64,000 bases of DNA from Streptomyces asoensis (GTDB lineage Bacteria; Actinomycetota; Actinomycetes; Streptomycetales; Streptomycetaceae), in NCBI RefSeq assembly GCF_016860545.1, contig NZ_BNEB01000003.1, forward strand, positions 806,001 to 870,000, read 5' to 3'. The position numbers and the translations under genes were made by a program. Below the pieces are notes generated by a model. It saw nothing but the letters and a program-made list of their open reading frames with translations, was not told where the DNA came from and made no database searches. This document shows positions 34,093-41,941 of this stretch, in pieces; position 1 is the stretch's first letter; every line of letters begins with the position of its first letter.

Positions 34093-35324
34093 GCCGGCAC
34101 CTCCGTCCGCTCGAAGAGGCGGGCCTCCCCGGCCGCGTGGGCCCGCAGCCGGTGCACGGGCCCGAAGAGCAGCTCGTCGCCCGCGGCCCGCTTGAAGTAC
34201 AGGTGGGCCTCGTGCTCCCAGGTGAAGCCGATGCCGCCGTGCAGCTGGATGCCCTCGGCGGCGGCGCACCGCAGCGCCTGGAGCGCCTGGGCGAGCGCGA
34301 GCCCGCCGGCCCGCTCGCGGGGACGGTCCGGGGCATCGGCGCCGCCGCCCGGGCCGCCCGCCGTCCAGGCGGCGTAGTACGCGGCGGAGCGGGCCGCCTG
34401 AAGGCGTACGTAGACGTCGGCCAGCCGGTGCTGGACCGCCTGGAAGGATCCGATCAGCCGCCCGAACTGCCGCCGCTGCCCCAGGTACTCGACGGTCCGC
34501 TCCAGCGCGCGGTCGCCGGCGCCGACCGCCTCGCAGGCGAGGAAGGCCGCGGCGCACTCGCCGACGCGGGCGAGTGCCGCCGGGACGTCCGCTTCCTCGC
34601 CGTCACTGCCGCCCCCGCCCCCGAGCAGCTCGGCCCGCACGTCCCGCAGCTGGAGCCGGGCCTGCGCACGGGTCGCGTCCAGGGAGGTCTGCCGGGTCCT
34701 GACGAGTCCGGTGGCACCCCCCGCCACGAGGAACAGCAGGGTGCGCGACCGCACGTACCCGCCGGTGTGCGCGGGCACGACCAGCACACCGGCGCTGTGC
34801 CCGTCGAGCACCTGGACCACCTCCCCGTAGAGCCGCCAGTCACCCTGGACCCGCCGGGCCTGGACCCCGCCCGCGCGTCCTCCGCCGGCCCAGTCGCCGT
34901 CCGGCGGGCCGGTGAGGGCGAGGGCGGTGGCGAGGGCGGGGCCGGGGACGGCGAGGGCGGCGGTCAGGGCGCCGTCGCAGATCCGGGGCAGCAGGGCGGA
35001 GCGCTGGGCGCCGGTGCCGAGGGCGAGGACCAGCGGCGCGGCGAGGACCGAGGTCGCGAGGAGCGGGGAGGGGGCGAGCGCCCGGCCGCTCTCCTCGGCG
35101 GCGAGGGCGAGGTCGGTGGGCGAGCAGCCGACACCGCCGTACTCCTCGGGGAGCGCGAGGCCGGGCAGCCCGAGCTGCTCGGCGAGGGCGGTCCACAGGG
35201 TGCGGTCGTGGCCGCCGGGAAGGTCCAGGGCGGCGCGGAGCTCCTCGGGGCCGCAGCGTTTGTGGAGCAGTTCGCGCAACGTGCGGCGGATCCCGTCCTG
35301 CTCGGCGGTGAAGCCGGGGTCCAT
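34089..35324 (-). CDS. Acyl-CoA dehydrogenase family protein (GFTWE type)
   Basis: 411 aa from ATG 35324 (GAGAGGGG upstream). N-terminal helical domain (about 1-110) with LPGLALPEEYGGVG; C-terminal domain with REGULAR ACAD helices ending LHGGIGFTWEHEAHLYFKRA near 375-395. It lacks the QIQR-type C-terminal segment, so it is of the class that pairs with a second dehydrogenase subunit in the heteromeric FadE enzymes of steroid-degrading actinobacteria. Its partner is not adjacent; the dehydrogenase at 53946 has the complementary QIQR segment. An internal low-complexity stretch (GGGGGSDGEE) is unusual. Palindrome site 8 overlaps its start region, just downstream of a TAATAT -10. Confidence 0.88.
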   Translation of the reverse strand: MDPGFTAEQDGIRRTLRELLHKRCGPEELRAALDLPGGHDRTLWTALAEQLGLPGLALPEEYGGVGCSPTDLALAAEESGRALAPSPLLATSVLAAPLVLALGTGAQRSALLPRICDGALTAALAVPGPALATALALTGPPDGDWAGGGRAGGVQARRVQGDWRLYGEVVQVLDGHSAGVLVVPAHTGGYVRSRTLLFLVAGGATGLVRTRQTSLDATRAQARLQLRDVRAELLGGGGGSDGEEADVPAALARVGECAAAFLACEAVGAGDRALERTVEYLGQRRQFGRLIGSFQAVQHRLADVYVRLQAARSAAYYAAWTAGGPGGGADAPDRPRERAGGLALAQALQALRCAAAEGIQLHGGIGFTWEHEAHLYFKRAAGDELLFGPVHRLRAHAAGEARLFERTEVPA

Positions 35325-35345
35325 GGCCACCCCTCTCATCCTGAT

Positions 35346-35360
35346 CTGACGGTCCGTCAT
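35346..35360. promoter_or_regulatory. Regulon palindrome, site 8
   Basis: CTGACGGTCCGTCAT, one mismatch at the last base. On the minus strand a TAATAT -10 box (35364-35359) overlaps the upstream end of the site, so a bound protein would cover the transcription start of the acyl-CoA dehydrogenase gene. Confidence 0.85.
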
Positions 35361-35418
35361 ATTAGGGCGGGGGGGCCGGGATGCCCAGAGCGGCGGCACC
35401 TGTCCGGAGGGGCAGAAT

Positions 35419-35433
35419 CTGATGTACCGTCAG
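35419..35433. promoter_or_regulatory. Regulon palindrome, site 9
   Basis: CTGATGTACCGTCAG lies 4 nt before the ATG of the thiolase-fold gene at 35438. It contains TACCGT, a -10-like box 7 nt before the ATG, so operator and promoter coincide. Confidence 0.82.
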
Positions 35434-35437
35434 ATCC

Positions 35438-36637
35438 ATGGCAGCCGCGTCCGTCTCCGCTTCCGCGTCCCCGTCCGGTCGCCGCAAAGTGGCCGTGGTC
35501 GGCGTCGCCCTCTCCGACTGCGGGCGGGTGGACGACGTCACCCCCTACGCCCTGCACGCCCAGGCGGCACGACGGGCCCTGGCGGACGCCGGGCTCGACC
35601 GGTCGCGGGTGGACGGATTCGCCTCCGCCGGGCTCGGCACCCTGGCCCCCGTCGAGGTGGCGGACCACCTGGGTCTGCGGCCCGACTGGGTCGACTCCAC
35701 CTCCGTAGGCGGCGCGACCTGGGAAGTCATGGCGGCGCACGCGGCCGACGCGATCGCCGCCGGGCACGCGAACGCCGTCCTGCTGGCGTACGGCGCCACG
35801 CCCCGGGCGGACATCCGGGCCGGCCGGCGCTCCGGCACCTTCGCCTTCGGCGGCGGGGGCCCGCTCCAGTTCGAGGTCCCCTACGGCCACACCCTGATCG
35901 CCAAGTACGCGATGGCCGCCCGCCGGCACATGCTCCAGTACGGCACGACGATCGAGCAGCTCGCCGAGGTGGCGGTCCAGGCACGGGCGAACGCGGCCCT
36001 GAACCCCGAGGCGGTGTTCCGCGACCCGGTGACCGTGGACGACGTCCTGTCCGGCCCGATGATCGCCGACCCGTTCACCAGACTGCACTGCTGTCTGCGC
36101 TCCGACGGCGGCGCGGCGGTGCTCCTCGCGGCCGAGGAGTACGCGCGGGACTGCCGTACGGCGCCGGTGTGGATCCTCGGGACGGGGGAGCACGTCTCGC
36201 ACGCGGCGCTGTCCGGGTGGGACGACTTCACGGTCTCCCCGGCGGCGGTCAGCGGCAGGCTGGCGTTCGCGCGGGCGGGGCTGGATCCGCGGGAGATGGA
36301 CTTCGCCCAGATCTACGACGCCTTCACCTACATGACGCTGGTGACCCTGGAGGACCTGGGTTTCTGTGCGAAGGGCGAGGGCGGCGCGTTCGTGGAGAAG
36401 GGGCGGCTGACGCTGTCGGGGGCGCTGCCCGTGAACACGGACGGCGGCGGCCTGTCGGCCCAGCATCCCGGGATGCGCGGGCTGTTCCTGCTGGTGGAGG
36501 CGGTGCGCCAGCTGCGGGGCGAGGCCGGACCACGACAGGTGCGCCGAGCGGACGGGGACCTGCCCCGCCTGGGCGTCGCCTCCGGGACCGGCGGCTGGTT
36601 CTGCTCCTCGGGCACGGTGGTGCTGGGACGGGAGTGA
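35438..36637 (+). CDS. Thiolase-fold (Ltp/SCP-x-like) protein without the nucleophile cysteine
   Basis: 399 aa. Same superfamily as 25158 but different in the active site. At the nucleophile position it reads SVGGATWEVM, with no cysteine. Y293 in QIYDAF is kept, and the C-terminal loop reads DGGGLSAQHPGMRG, keeping a thiolase-like His instead of the second Ltp2 tyrosine. A Claisen reaction through a cysteine thioester is therefore unlikely; an aldolase or other C-C bond role is possible. The N-terminal 15 residues are low complexity. The DUF35 gene at 39779 shares an identical 18-nt operator/start block, so they probably work together although not adjacent. Confidence 0.85.
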   Translation: MAAASVSASASPSGRRKVAVVGVALSDCGRVDDVTPYALHAQAARRALADAGLDRSRVDGFASAGLGTLAPVEVADHLGLRPDWVDSTSVGGATWEVMAAHAADAIAAGHANAVLLAYGATPRADIRAGRRSGTFAFGGGGPLQFEVPYGHTLIAKYAMAARRHMLQYGTTIEQLAEVAVQARANAALNPEAVFRDPVTVDDVLSGPMIADPFTRLHCCLRSDGGAAVLLAAEEYARDCRTAPVWILGTGEHVSHAALSGWDDFTVSPAAVSGRLAFARAGLDPREMDFAQIYDAFTYMTLVTLEDLGFCAKGEGGAFVEKGRLTLSGALPVNTDGGGLSAQHPGMRGLFLLVEAVRQLRGEAGPRQVRRADGDLPRLGVASGTGGWFCSSGTVVLGRE

Positions 36638-36852
36638 ACCGTCCCGCCCCTTCGGGCGGAAGGCCTGCCGACGGCGGTTCCGTCCGCCTCGCCGACGGCG
36701 GCGTCCTCTACGGGCCGGGCGGGCCGTCCCGGCGGGCGGGCTTCCCGCCGGGCCTCGCGGCGAACGGACGCGGCGCGCCGTACGTACAGGTGGGCGGGCG
36801 CGGGCGGATCCCTGCCGACGGCGGCAACCTTTTCCGCTCCGGCGGCCACTGA
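36634..36852 (+). CDS. Possible small Gly/Pro/Arg-rich protein
   Basis: A 72-aa frame from a GTG overlapping the previous stop (GTGA), rich in G, R and P, with GRPADGG and RIPADGG repeated near its ends. Third positions are about 88% G or C, as in real genes here. There is no recognisable domain and no good ribosome site, and a CCGCCCCTTCGGGCGG hairpin covers its start (36645-36660), which could instead be a terminator. Treat as a candidate only; the alternative is that this stretch is untranslated. Confidence 0.25.
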   Translation: MNRPAPSGGRPADGGSVRLADGGVLYGPGGPSRRAGFPPGLAANGRGAPYVQVGGRGRIPADGGNLFRSGGH

Positions 36853-36904
36853 CCGGTCGACAGCTTCGCAGGACGTGCTCACCGAACCGCAGAAGGATCC
36901 CGCC

Positions 36905-37915
36905 GTGGCAACCTCTTCGCACCGCCGGTCCCGCCCCGAGCGGGGCTCCCGCCGCGTCCCCGTCGTCACGGTGGTCGCCGTGGCGGCCGTCGCCCTCGTC
37001 GTGTCCCTGGTCATGGCCTTCCGCCCGGACGGCGGAGCCCGCACCGGGGCCGAGGGCGGGGCGGCCGCGGTCGCACCCGTCGCCGGGGCCGGAGCGAGCG
37101 CTTCGCCGGCGGCGAGCGCGACCACGGGGCCGTCCGCGACGCCGTCGCTCTCGCCCTCGCCGAAGCCCTCCACTGCGTCCCCGGGCGCGACGGCCCGCGA
37201 AACGGCCACCACGGCCGCCGGCGCGGGCGCCGCGGCGGCTTCACCCGGCGGCCGTCGGGCCGCGCCCGTCGCGCGGGCCGCGTCCGGGCCGGCACCGGCG
37301 GCCGGGCGGATCCGGCCCGGCACGGCCTATCAGGGGGTCGCCACCTCCTACGACATCGGCGACGGCGACGGCGCCTGCTCGTACGGCCCGACCTCGGACG
37401 TCATGACGGCGGCGATGAACACCGCCGACTACGAGACGGCCAAGGCGTGCGGCGCCTACGTGCTCGTGCGGGCCGGGAACGGCGCCTCGGTCACGGTCCG
37501 CATCACCAACGAGTGCCCGGCGCCCTGCGAGGCGGGTCAGCTCGACCTCAGCAGGCAGGCCTTCGCCCGGCTCGCCGCCCTCTCGGCGGGCCGGATCCCG
37601 GTCACCTGGAGCCTGCTGAGCCCGAGCACGTCCGACACGGTCTCGATCCGCTACAAGACCGGCTCCACCCAGTACTGGTGCGGGATCCAGGCGATCGGGC
37701 ACCGCAACCCGCTGGCCCTGCTGGAGGTCCGCACGAGCGCGGGCTGGACCCGGCTGGCCCGCACCGGATACAACTACTTCCTCTCCGAGCAGGGCGCCGG
37801 CTGCGGCGGCCCGATCCGGCTCACCGACATCTACGGGGAGCGGCTCACGGTCGAGGGGATCGCCGTCCGGGCGAACGCGGTCCAGGGGACGACGGTCCAG
37901 TTCGCCCGGCACTGA
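36905..37915 (+). CDS. Secreted expansin-like protein (DPBB plus C-terminal domain)
   Basis: 336 aa from GTG 36905 (AAGGAT upstream). One hydrophobic signal or anchor at about 18-38 (VPVVTVVAVAAVALVVSLVM), then a Ser/Pro/Ala/Thr-rich linker to about residue 135. The double-psi beta-barrel begins at YQGVATSYDIGDGDGACSYG and contains VRITNECPAPCEAGQLDLS with the acidic residue expected in the groove; the last 95 residues are the second, CBM63-like domain. Bacterial expansins loosen cellulose or peptidoglycan networks without hydrolysis. Not preceded by a regulon site. The PdxH-like gene follows after 14 nt. Confidence 0.88.
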   Translation: MATSSHRRSRPERGSRRVPVVTVVAVAAVALVVSLVMAFRPDGGARTGAEGGAAAVAPVAGAGASASPAASATTGPSATPSLSPSPKPSTASPGATARETATTAAGAGAAAASPGGRRAAPVARAASGPAPAAGRIRPGTAYQGVATSYDIGDGDGACSYGPTSDVMTAAMNTADYETAKACGAYVLVRAGNGASVTVRITNECPAPCEAGQLDLSRQAFARLAALSAGRIPVTWSLLSPSTSDTVSIRYKTGSTQYWCGIQAIGHRNPLALLEVRTSAGWTRLARTGYNYFLSEQGAGCGGPIRLTDIYGERLTVEGIAVRANAVQGTTVQFARH

Positions 37916-37929
37916 CCCATACTCGCCGC

Positions 37930-38595
37930 ATGACCACGGATCTTCATGAACTGCTGAGGTCGCTGCGGGTGTGGGACCCGGCGGTGACCGCGCTGCCGCC
38001 GTTCACCGCCGGTTCGGCGCCCGCCGACCCGCTGTCCCTGTTCACCGGCTGGTTCGCGGAGGTGGTGGCGGCGGGCGAGCGGGAGCCGCACACGATGACC
38101 CTCGCCACCGCCGGCGAGGACGGCCTCCCGGACGCCCGCGTCGTGATGCTGCACGGCGCCGACGCCGACGGCTGGGCCTTCGCGACGCACGCCACCAGCC
38201 GGAAGGGACGCCAGCTCGCCGCCCGCCCGTACGCGGCCCTGACCTTCTACTGGCCGGTCCTGGGCCGGCAGGTCCGGGTGCGCGGCCCGGTCACGTCTGC
38301 GCCCTCCGAGGAGGCCCAGGCCGATCTGCACGCCCGCTCGACGGGCGCCCTGGCGGCCGCGCTGACCGGGCGGCAGAGCGAGGTCCTGGACTCGGCCGAG
38401 GAGCTGGCGCGGGTGTCCGAGGCCTCCTGGGAGCAGGCCCGCCGCGACCCGACGGCCAGGTCCGCGACCTGGACGCTGTACCGGCTGCGCCCGGACGAGG
38501 TGGAGTTCTTCCAGGGGGACGGCGCCCGCCGCCACGTACGGCTGCGGTACAGCCGCGCGGACGGCGACTGGACCAGGGAACAGCTCTGGCCCTGA
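37930..38595 (+). CDS. Pyridoxamine 5'-phosphate oxidase family protein
   Basis: 221 aa. FMN-binding split barrel of the PdxH type: TMTLATAGEDGLPDARVVMLHG (55-76), TSRKGRQLAARPYAALTFYWPVLGRQVRVRGPV (90-122), and a C-terminal WTLYRLRPDEVEFFQGD segment (about 185-200) with EFxxG in the place of the substrate-binding end of PdxH. It may oxidise pyridoxamine phosphate or a related amine. ATG 37930 has no ribosome site; CATACT at 37918-37923 suggests a leaderless start inside the expansin tail. Confidence 0.85.
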   Translation: MTTDLHELLRSLRVWDPAVTALPPFTAGSAPADPLSLFTGWFAEVVAAGEREPHTMTLATAGEDGLPDARVVMLHGADADGWAFATHATSRKGRQLAARPYAALTFYWPVLGRQVRVRGPVTSAPSEEAQADLHARSTGALAAALTGRQSEVLDSAEELARVSEASWEQARRDPTARSATWTLYRLRPDEVEFFQGDGARRHVRLRYSRADGDWTREQLWP

Positions 38596-38713
38596 GGTCC
38601 CGCGCAGCGGGGCGGTGCGCGCAGGCCGGCGCACGCGGGGCGGTGGACGCGGGCCGGGGCGGGCGGCGGGGTGTCCGCCGTCAGCCCGGGATGCGGCCCG
38701 GGTCCGCCGCCCC

Positions 38714-39343
38714 CTAGTCCGGGCGCGCCCGGGACCACCGCGGGTCGGGGGCCGGCTCCGGATCCGTCGCGAGGCGGGCGTGCAGGTGGACGTCCCGGAA
38801 GGCGTCACGGCGGTCCGCCTCCCACATCGCCCCGCGCAGCGTCCCCTCGTAGCGGAACCCGCAGCGCTCGGCGATCCGGCAGGAGGCGTCGTGGCCGAGC
38901 GCGTGGCCCAGCTCCAGCCGGTGCAGACCCACCTCGTCGAACGCCCACCGGGAGGCGAGCAGCAGCGAGCGGGTGGCGACGTGCCGGCCCCGCGCCTCGG
39001 GCAGGATCCAGTAGCCCACCCTGGCGAAGCTCAGCACGCGGTCGATCATGTTGACGCCGACCTGGCCGAGCACGGTGCCGTCGGCCGCGTCCGTGACACA
39101 GAACGCCACGGCGCGCCCCGCGGCCGCGTCCTCGCGCCTGCCCTCCAGGGACACCCGGGCGCCCGCGGTGTCAGTGATCGCCCGCAGGGGGGTGTTCCAG
39201 CGCCGGAACTCCGGGTCCAGGTACCCGCGCAGCCAGGCGTCCACGTCGGCGGCGGAGTCGGGGTCCCAGGCCCGCAGGGTCAGTCCGTGGCCGTGGAGAC
39301 CGGTGGCGAGGGGGGCCGGGCGGGGCTCGCGCATGTCGGTCAT
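38714..39343 (-). CDS. GNAT family N-acetyltransferase
   Basis: 209 aa from ATG 39343 (GTG 39358 is also possible). Motif order fits the RimJ/L-like GNATs: LTLRAWDPDSAADVDAWL, VGVNMIDRVLSFARVGYWI, the acetyl-CoA loop LPEARGRHVATRSLLLASRWAF and HRLELGHALGHDASCRIAERCGFRYEGTLR. It transfers an acetyl group to an amine of a protein or small molecule. It follows the DUF35 gene by about 25 nt, so it may be expressed from palindrome-controlled site 10, although a role in the catabolic pathway is not obvious. Confidence 0.87.
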   Translation of the reverse strand: MTDMREPRPAPLATGLHGHGLTLRAWDPDSAADVDAWLRGYLDPEFRRWNTPLRAITDTAGARVSLEGRREDAAAGRAVAFCVTDAADGTVLGQVGVNMIDRVLSFARVGYWILPEARGRHVATRSLLLASRWAFDEVGLHRLELGHALGHDASCRIAERCGFRYEGTLRGAMWEADRRDAFRDVHLHARLATDPEPAPDPRWSRARPD

Positions 39344-39368
39344 CCGGCCATTGAACACCGCCGTTCTT

Positions 39369-39779
39369 TCAGGGCGCGGGCCGGGACGTCCTGACCGCGC
39401 GGAACACCGGCACCCCGTCCCGGAAGGCCACCGCCAGCTCCATTCCCCTGGCCGGCTCGCCCTCCCCCACGAACTCGGTGGACATCCGCGGCCCCTCCGC
39501 CAGGTCCACCACCGCGGCGACGTAGGGGGTGCGCTCCCCGAAGGGCGGCAGGTCGTTGCGGTGGACGACGGACCACGTGTACAGGGTGGCCAGGCCGCTC
39601 GCCTCCTCCCAGGTGACGTCCTCGCTCCAGCAGTGCGGGCAGAACTCCCTGGGGTAGTGGTGGGCCCGCGCGCAGGCCCCGCAGCGCCGGATCAGCAGCC
39701 TGCCCGCGGCGGCCGCGTCCCAGTACGCGCGCGTGAAGGAGTCGGCCTCGGGGACGTCGTGACGGTTGCCCGGTTCCAT
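39369..39779 (-). CDS. Zn-ribbon / OB-fold DUF35 protein
   Basis: 136 aa. Zinc ribbon C33xxC36 and C47xxC50, then an OB fold beginning GLATLYTWSVVHRNDLPPF. It is the second DUF35 protein of the regulon (see 26400). ATG 39779 has no ribosome site; palindrome site 10 ends 4 nt before it and includes TACCGT, a -10-like box. The 18 nt leading into the gene are identical to those of the thiolase-fold gene at 35438, which suggests a shared history and a functional pair. It probably activates or positions that protein, as ChsH2-type DUF35 domains do for Ltp2. Confidence 0.88.
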   Translation of the reverse strand: MEPGNRHDVPEADSFTRAYWDAAAAGRLLIRRCGACARAHHYPREFCPHCWSEDVTWEEASGLATLYTWSVVHRNDLPPFGERTPYVAAVVDLAEGPRMSTEFVGEGEPARGMELAVAFRDGVPVFRAVRTSRPAP

Positions 39780-39783
39780 GGAT

Positions 39784-39798
39784 CTGACGGTACGTCAG
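39784..39798. promoter_or_regulatory. Regulon palindrome, site 10
   Basis: CTGACGGTACGTCAG (one mismatch) ends 4 nt before the DUF35 ATG on the minus strand and overlaps the probable promoter box. Confidence 0.83.
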
Positions 39799-39892
39799 GC
39801 AGCTGTTCCCGGGAACCCCGCGCCCGCCCGGCGCGGAGATCCTGTGACCCGGCCGTGAAGCTGTGCGTCCCCCCTGAATGTCCGGCAGATTG

Positions 39893-39922
39893 TTGACGAT
39901 TTTGTCGGCCGCGTCCTACGTT
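39893..39922 (+). promoter_or_regulatory. Promoter of the tannase gene
   Basis: TTGACG (39893-39898) and TACGTT (39917-39922) are spaced by 18 nt, a good vegetative-type promoter. A GGTCACCG/CGGTGACC palindrome (39949-39970) lies downstream, before the ribosome site, and could be an operator or leader hairpin. Confidence 0.6.
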
Positions 39923-40002
39923 CGCCTTCGCAAGCCCGGACAGCACACGGTCACCGTCCCGTCGGTGACCCTCCCCCACCCGGCTCCTGGAGAGGCAGCA
40001 TC

Positions 40003-41649
40003 GTGAAGCACAGGGCAGTCAAGCGCAGGTCGGTCGTCCTGGGACTCGGCGCCACCGCGGGCGTCGCGGCGGCGGGCGGCCTCGCCCTGAGCGCCCGGGC
40101 GGCCGGCCGTACGCAGGCATCCCCGTCGTCCGCCTCCGGCTCCCTGGTGTTCGACCCGGACGGCTACACGGAGCTGACGACGACCGTCACCGACACGGCC
40201 GGCACCGAGCACCAGGTCACGTACCACTTCTGGAAGGCGATCACCTACGTCGCCAAGCCGGTCGACGCGAAGTACCAGAGCCTGAACGTCAGCGTGCCGG
40301 TCGAGATCGACGGCGTGGCGGTGGACGCGAGCGACGCGCCGATCCTGCTCGCGAACACCGTCGGCGGCTACATGCCGTCCACGGTCACGGAGGCCACCGG
40401 TGTCGGCGCGTCCGGCGGCCCCGTCGGCGGCGGGGGCGGCGCGGGCGGCGGCACCGCCTCCACCGGGCCCGCGCCGAGCGCCTCGGCCTCCGCGCCCGGC
40501 GCCAACGGCAACACCAACGCCAACGGCGGGGCCCTGAACACCAACCAGTACCTGGCCCTGGGCGCCGGCTACGTCGTCGTCGAGCCCGGCGCCCGCGGCC
40601 GCACCCTGGTGAACTCCGCCGGTGAGTACTACGGCGTCGCGCCCACCGTGATCGTCGACCTCAAGGCCGCCGTGCGGTACATCCGGGCCAACAAGGGCCG
40701 CATCCCGGGCGACACCGACCGGATCGTGTCCGCCGGCACCAGCGCGGGCGGCGCCGTGTCCGCCCTGCTCGGCGCCTCCGGCGACAGCCCCCTCTACGAC
40801 CGGTACCTGGAGGAGCTCGGCGCGGCCGACGCCTCCGACGCCGTCTTCGCGGCCGGCGCGTGGTGCCCGATCACCGACCTCGAGCACGCCGACGGCGCCT
40901 ACGAGTGGAACTGGGGGGCCAACGCCCTCACCACCGGCAAGCAGGTCGACGCGGCGGTGTCGAAGGCGCTCACGGCGCAGTTCGCGCAGTACCAGGCCGG
41001 GCTGAAGCTGAAGGGCCTGAACGGCTTCGGCCCGCTCAACGCCCGCAACTACGACGCCTACCTGGTCCGGCAGTACCTGGAGCCGTCGGCCACCACCTAC
41101 CTCGCGGCCCTCTCCGACACCGCCCGCGCGACGTACCTCGCCGCCAACACCTTCATCACCTGGGAGAACGGCAAGGCGTCCTTCTCGTGGGCCGACTTCC
41201 TCACCCATGTCGGCGCCCGCAAGAAGACCGCCCCGGCGTTCGACGCCTTCGACCTGTCGACGGGCGAGAACAACGAGTTCGGCACGGGCACGACCGCGGC
41301 CCGCCACTTCACGCAGTACGGCCTCGACAACGACACCACCGGGCTCACCGCCAAGCGCCTCGACGGCGACATCCCCGAGCTGCTGCGGCTGATGAACCCG
41401 ATGCACTTCCTCACCGGCAAGCCCAACGCGGGCCGCAGCAGGCACTGGTGGATCCGCCTGGGCACCAAGGACTCCGACACCTCGCTGACCGTCTCCGCCA
41501 ACCTCGCCGCCGCCGCGGACGGCCTCGGCGACCGGGTCGACCACCTCTACTACTGGGACCAGGGCCACGGCGCCAACACCGACCCGGGCGACTTCATCGC
41601 GTGGATCGCCGAGGTCACGGGCCGCCGGGGCAAGGCCGGCGGCAAGTAG
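40003..41649 (+). CDS. Secreted subtype B tannase-like esterase
   Basis: 548 aa from GTG 40003 (GGAGAGG upstream). A Tat-like signal is present (KRRSVVLGLG, residues 7-16, hydrophobic to about 33). The alpha/beta hydrolase nucleophile S247 lies in GTSAGGAVSALLGASG. Blocks ILLANTVGGYMPS, IVDLKAAVRYIRANKGRIPG, CPITDLEHADGAYEWNW and GENNEFGTGTTAARHFT match my memory of Lactobacillus plantarum tannase, which hydrolyses galloyl esters. A roughly 45-residue Gly/Ser/Asn-rich insertion (about 130-178) interrupts the N-terminal region. The DQGHG near residue 520 carries the catalytic His. Likely role: extracellular attack on plant polyphenol esters. Confidence 0.88.
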   Translation: MKHRAVKRRSVVLGLGATAGVAAAGGLALSARAAGRTQASPSSASGSLVFDPDGYTELTTTVTDTAGTEHQVTYHFWKAITYVAKPVDAKYQSLNVSVPVEIDGVAVDASDAPILLANTVGGYMPSTVTEATGVGASGGPVGGGGGAGGGTASTGPAPSASASAPGANGNTNANGGALNTNQYLALGAGYVVVEPGARGRTLVNSAGEYYGVAPTVIVDLKAAVRYIRANKGRIPGDTDRIVSAGTSAGGAVSALLGASGDSPLYDRYLEELGAADASDAVFAAGAWCPITDLEHADGAYEWNWGANALTTGKQVDAAVSKALTAQFAQYQAGLKLKGLNGFGPLNARNYDAYLVRQYLEPSATTYLAALSDTARATYLAANTFITWENGKASFSWADFLTHVGARKKTAPAFDAFDLSTGENNEFGTGTTAARHFTQYGLDNDTTGLTAKRLDGDIPELLRLMNPMHFLTGKPNAGRSRHWWIRLGTKDSDTSLTVSANLAAAADGLGDRVDHLYYWDQGHGANTDPGDFIAWIAEVTGRRGKAGGK

Positions 41650-41733
41650 CCCCCCGCCTCCCGGCCCGCCCGGGAGGCCCCCGGACGCGGTGGCGCCGGT
41701 TTCCCGTCATAGACATCGACGCCGTCCGCACAC

Positions 41734-41767
41734 GACGCCCGGCCCGAGCGCACCTGGGCCGGGCGTC
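41734..41767. terminator. Hairpin terminator after the tannase gene
   Basis: A 12-bp perfect stem (41734-41745 with 41756-41767) and 10-nt loop, 85 nt after the tannase stop and well before the next gene. Confidence 0.72.
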
Positions 41768-41941
41768 GCCTCTCCTCCCGCCGGTCCACCACCGGATCCG
41801 CACCGGTCCGCCCCGCGCGCCCACGACCGAGTGGCCTACGTCACCGGTCCCACCCGCTCTTCCCCCACGCGTGATCGATCCGCAACCAATTCCGGTCTTG
41901 ACCGAGACCCATCAACGGTGTGCGTGATTACGCTCGCGCTC

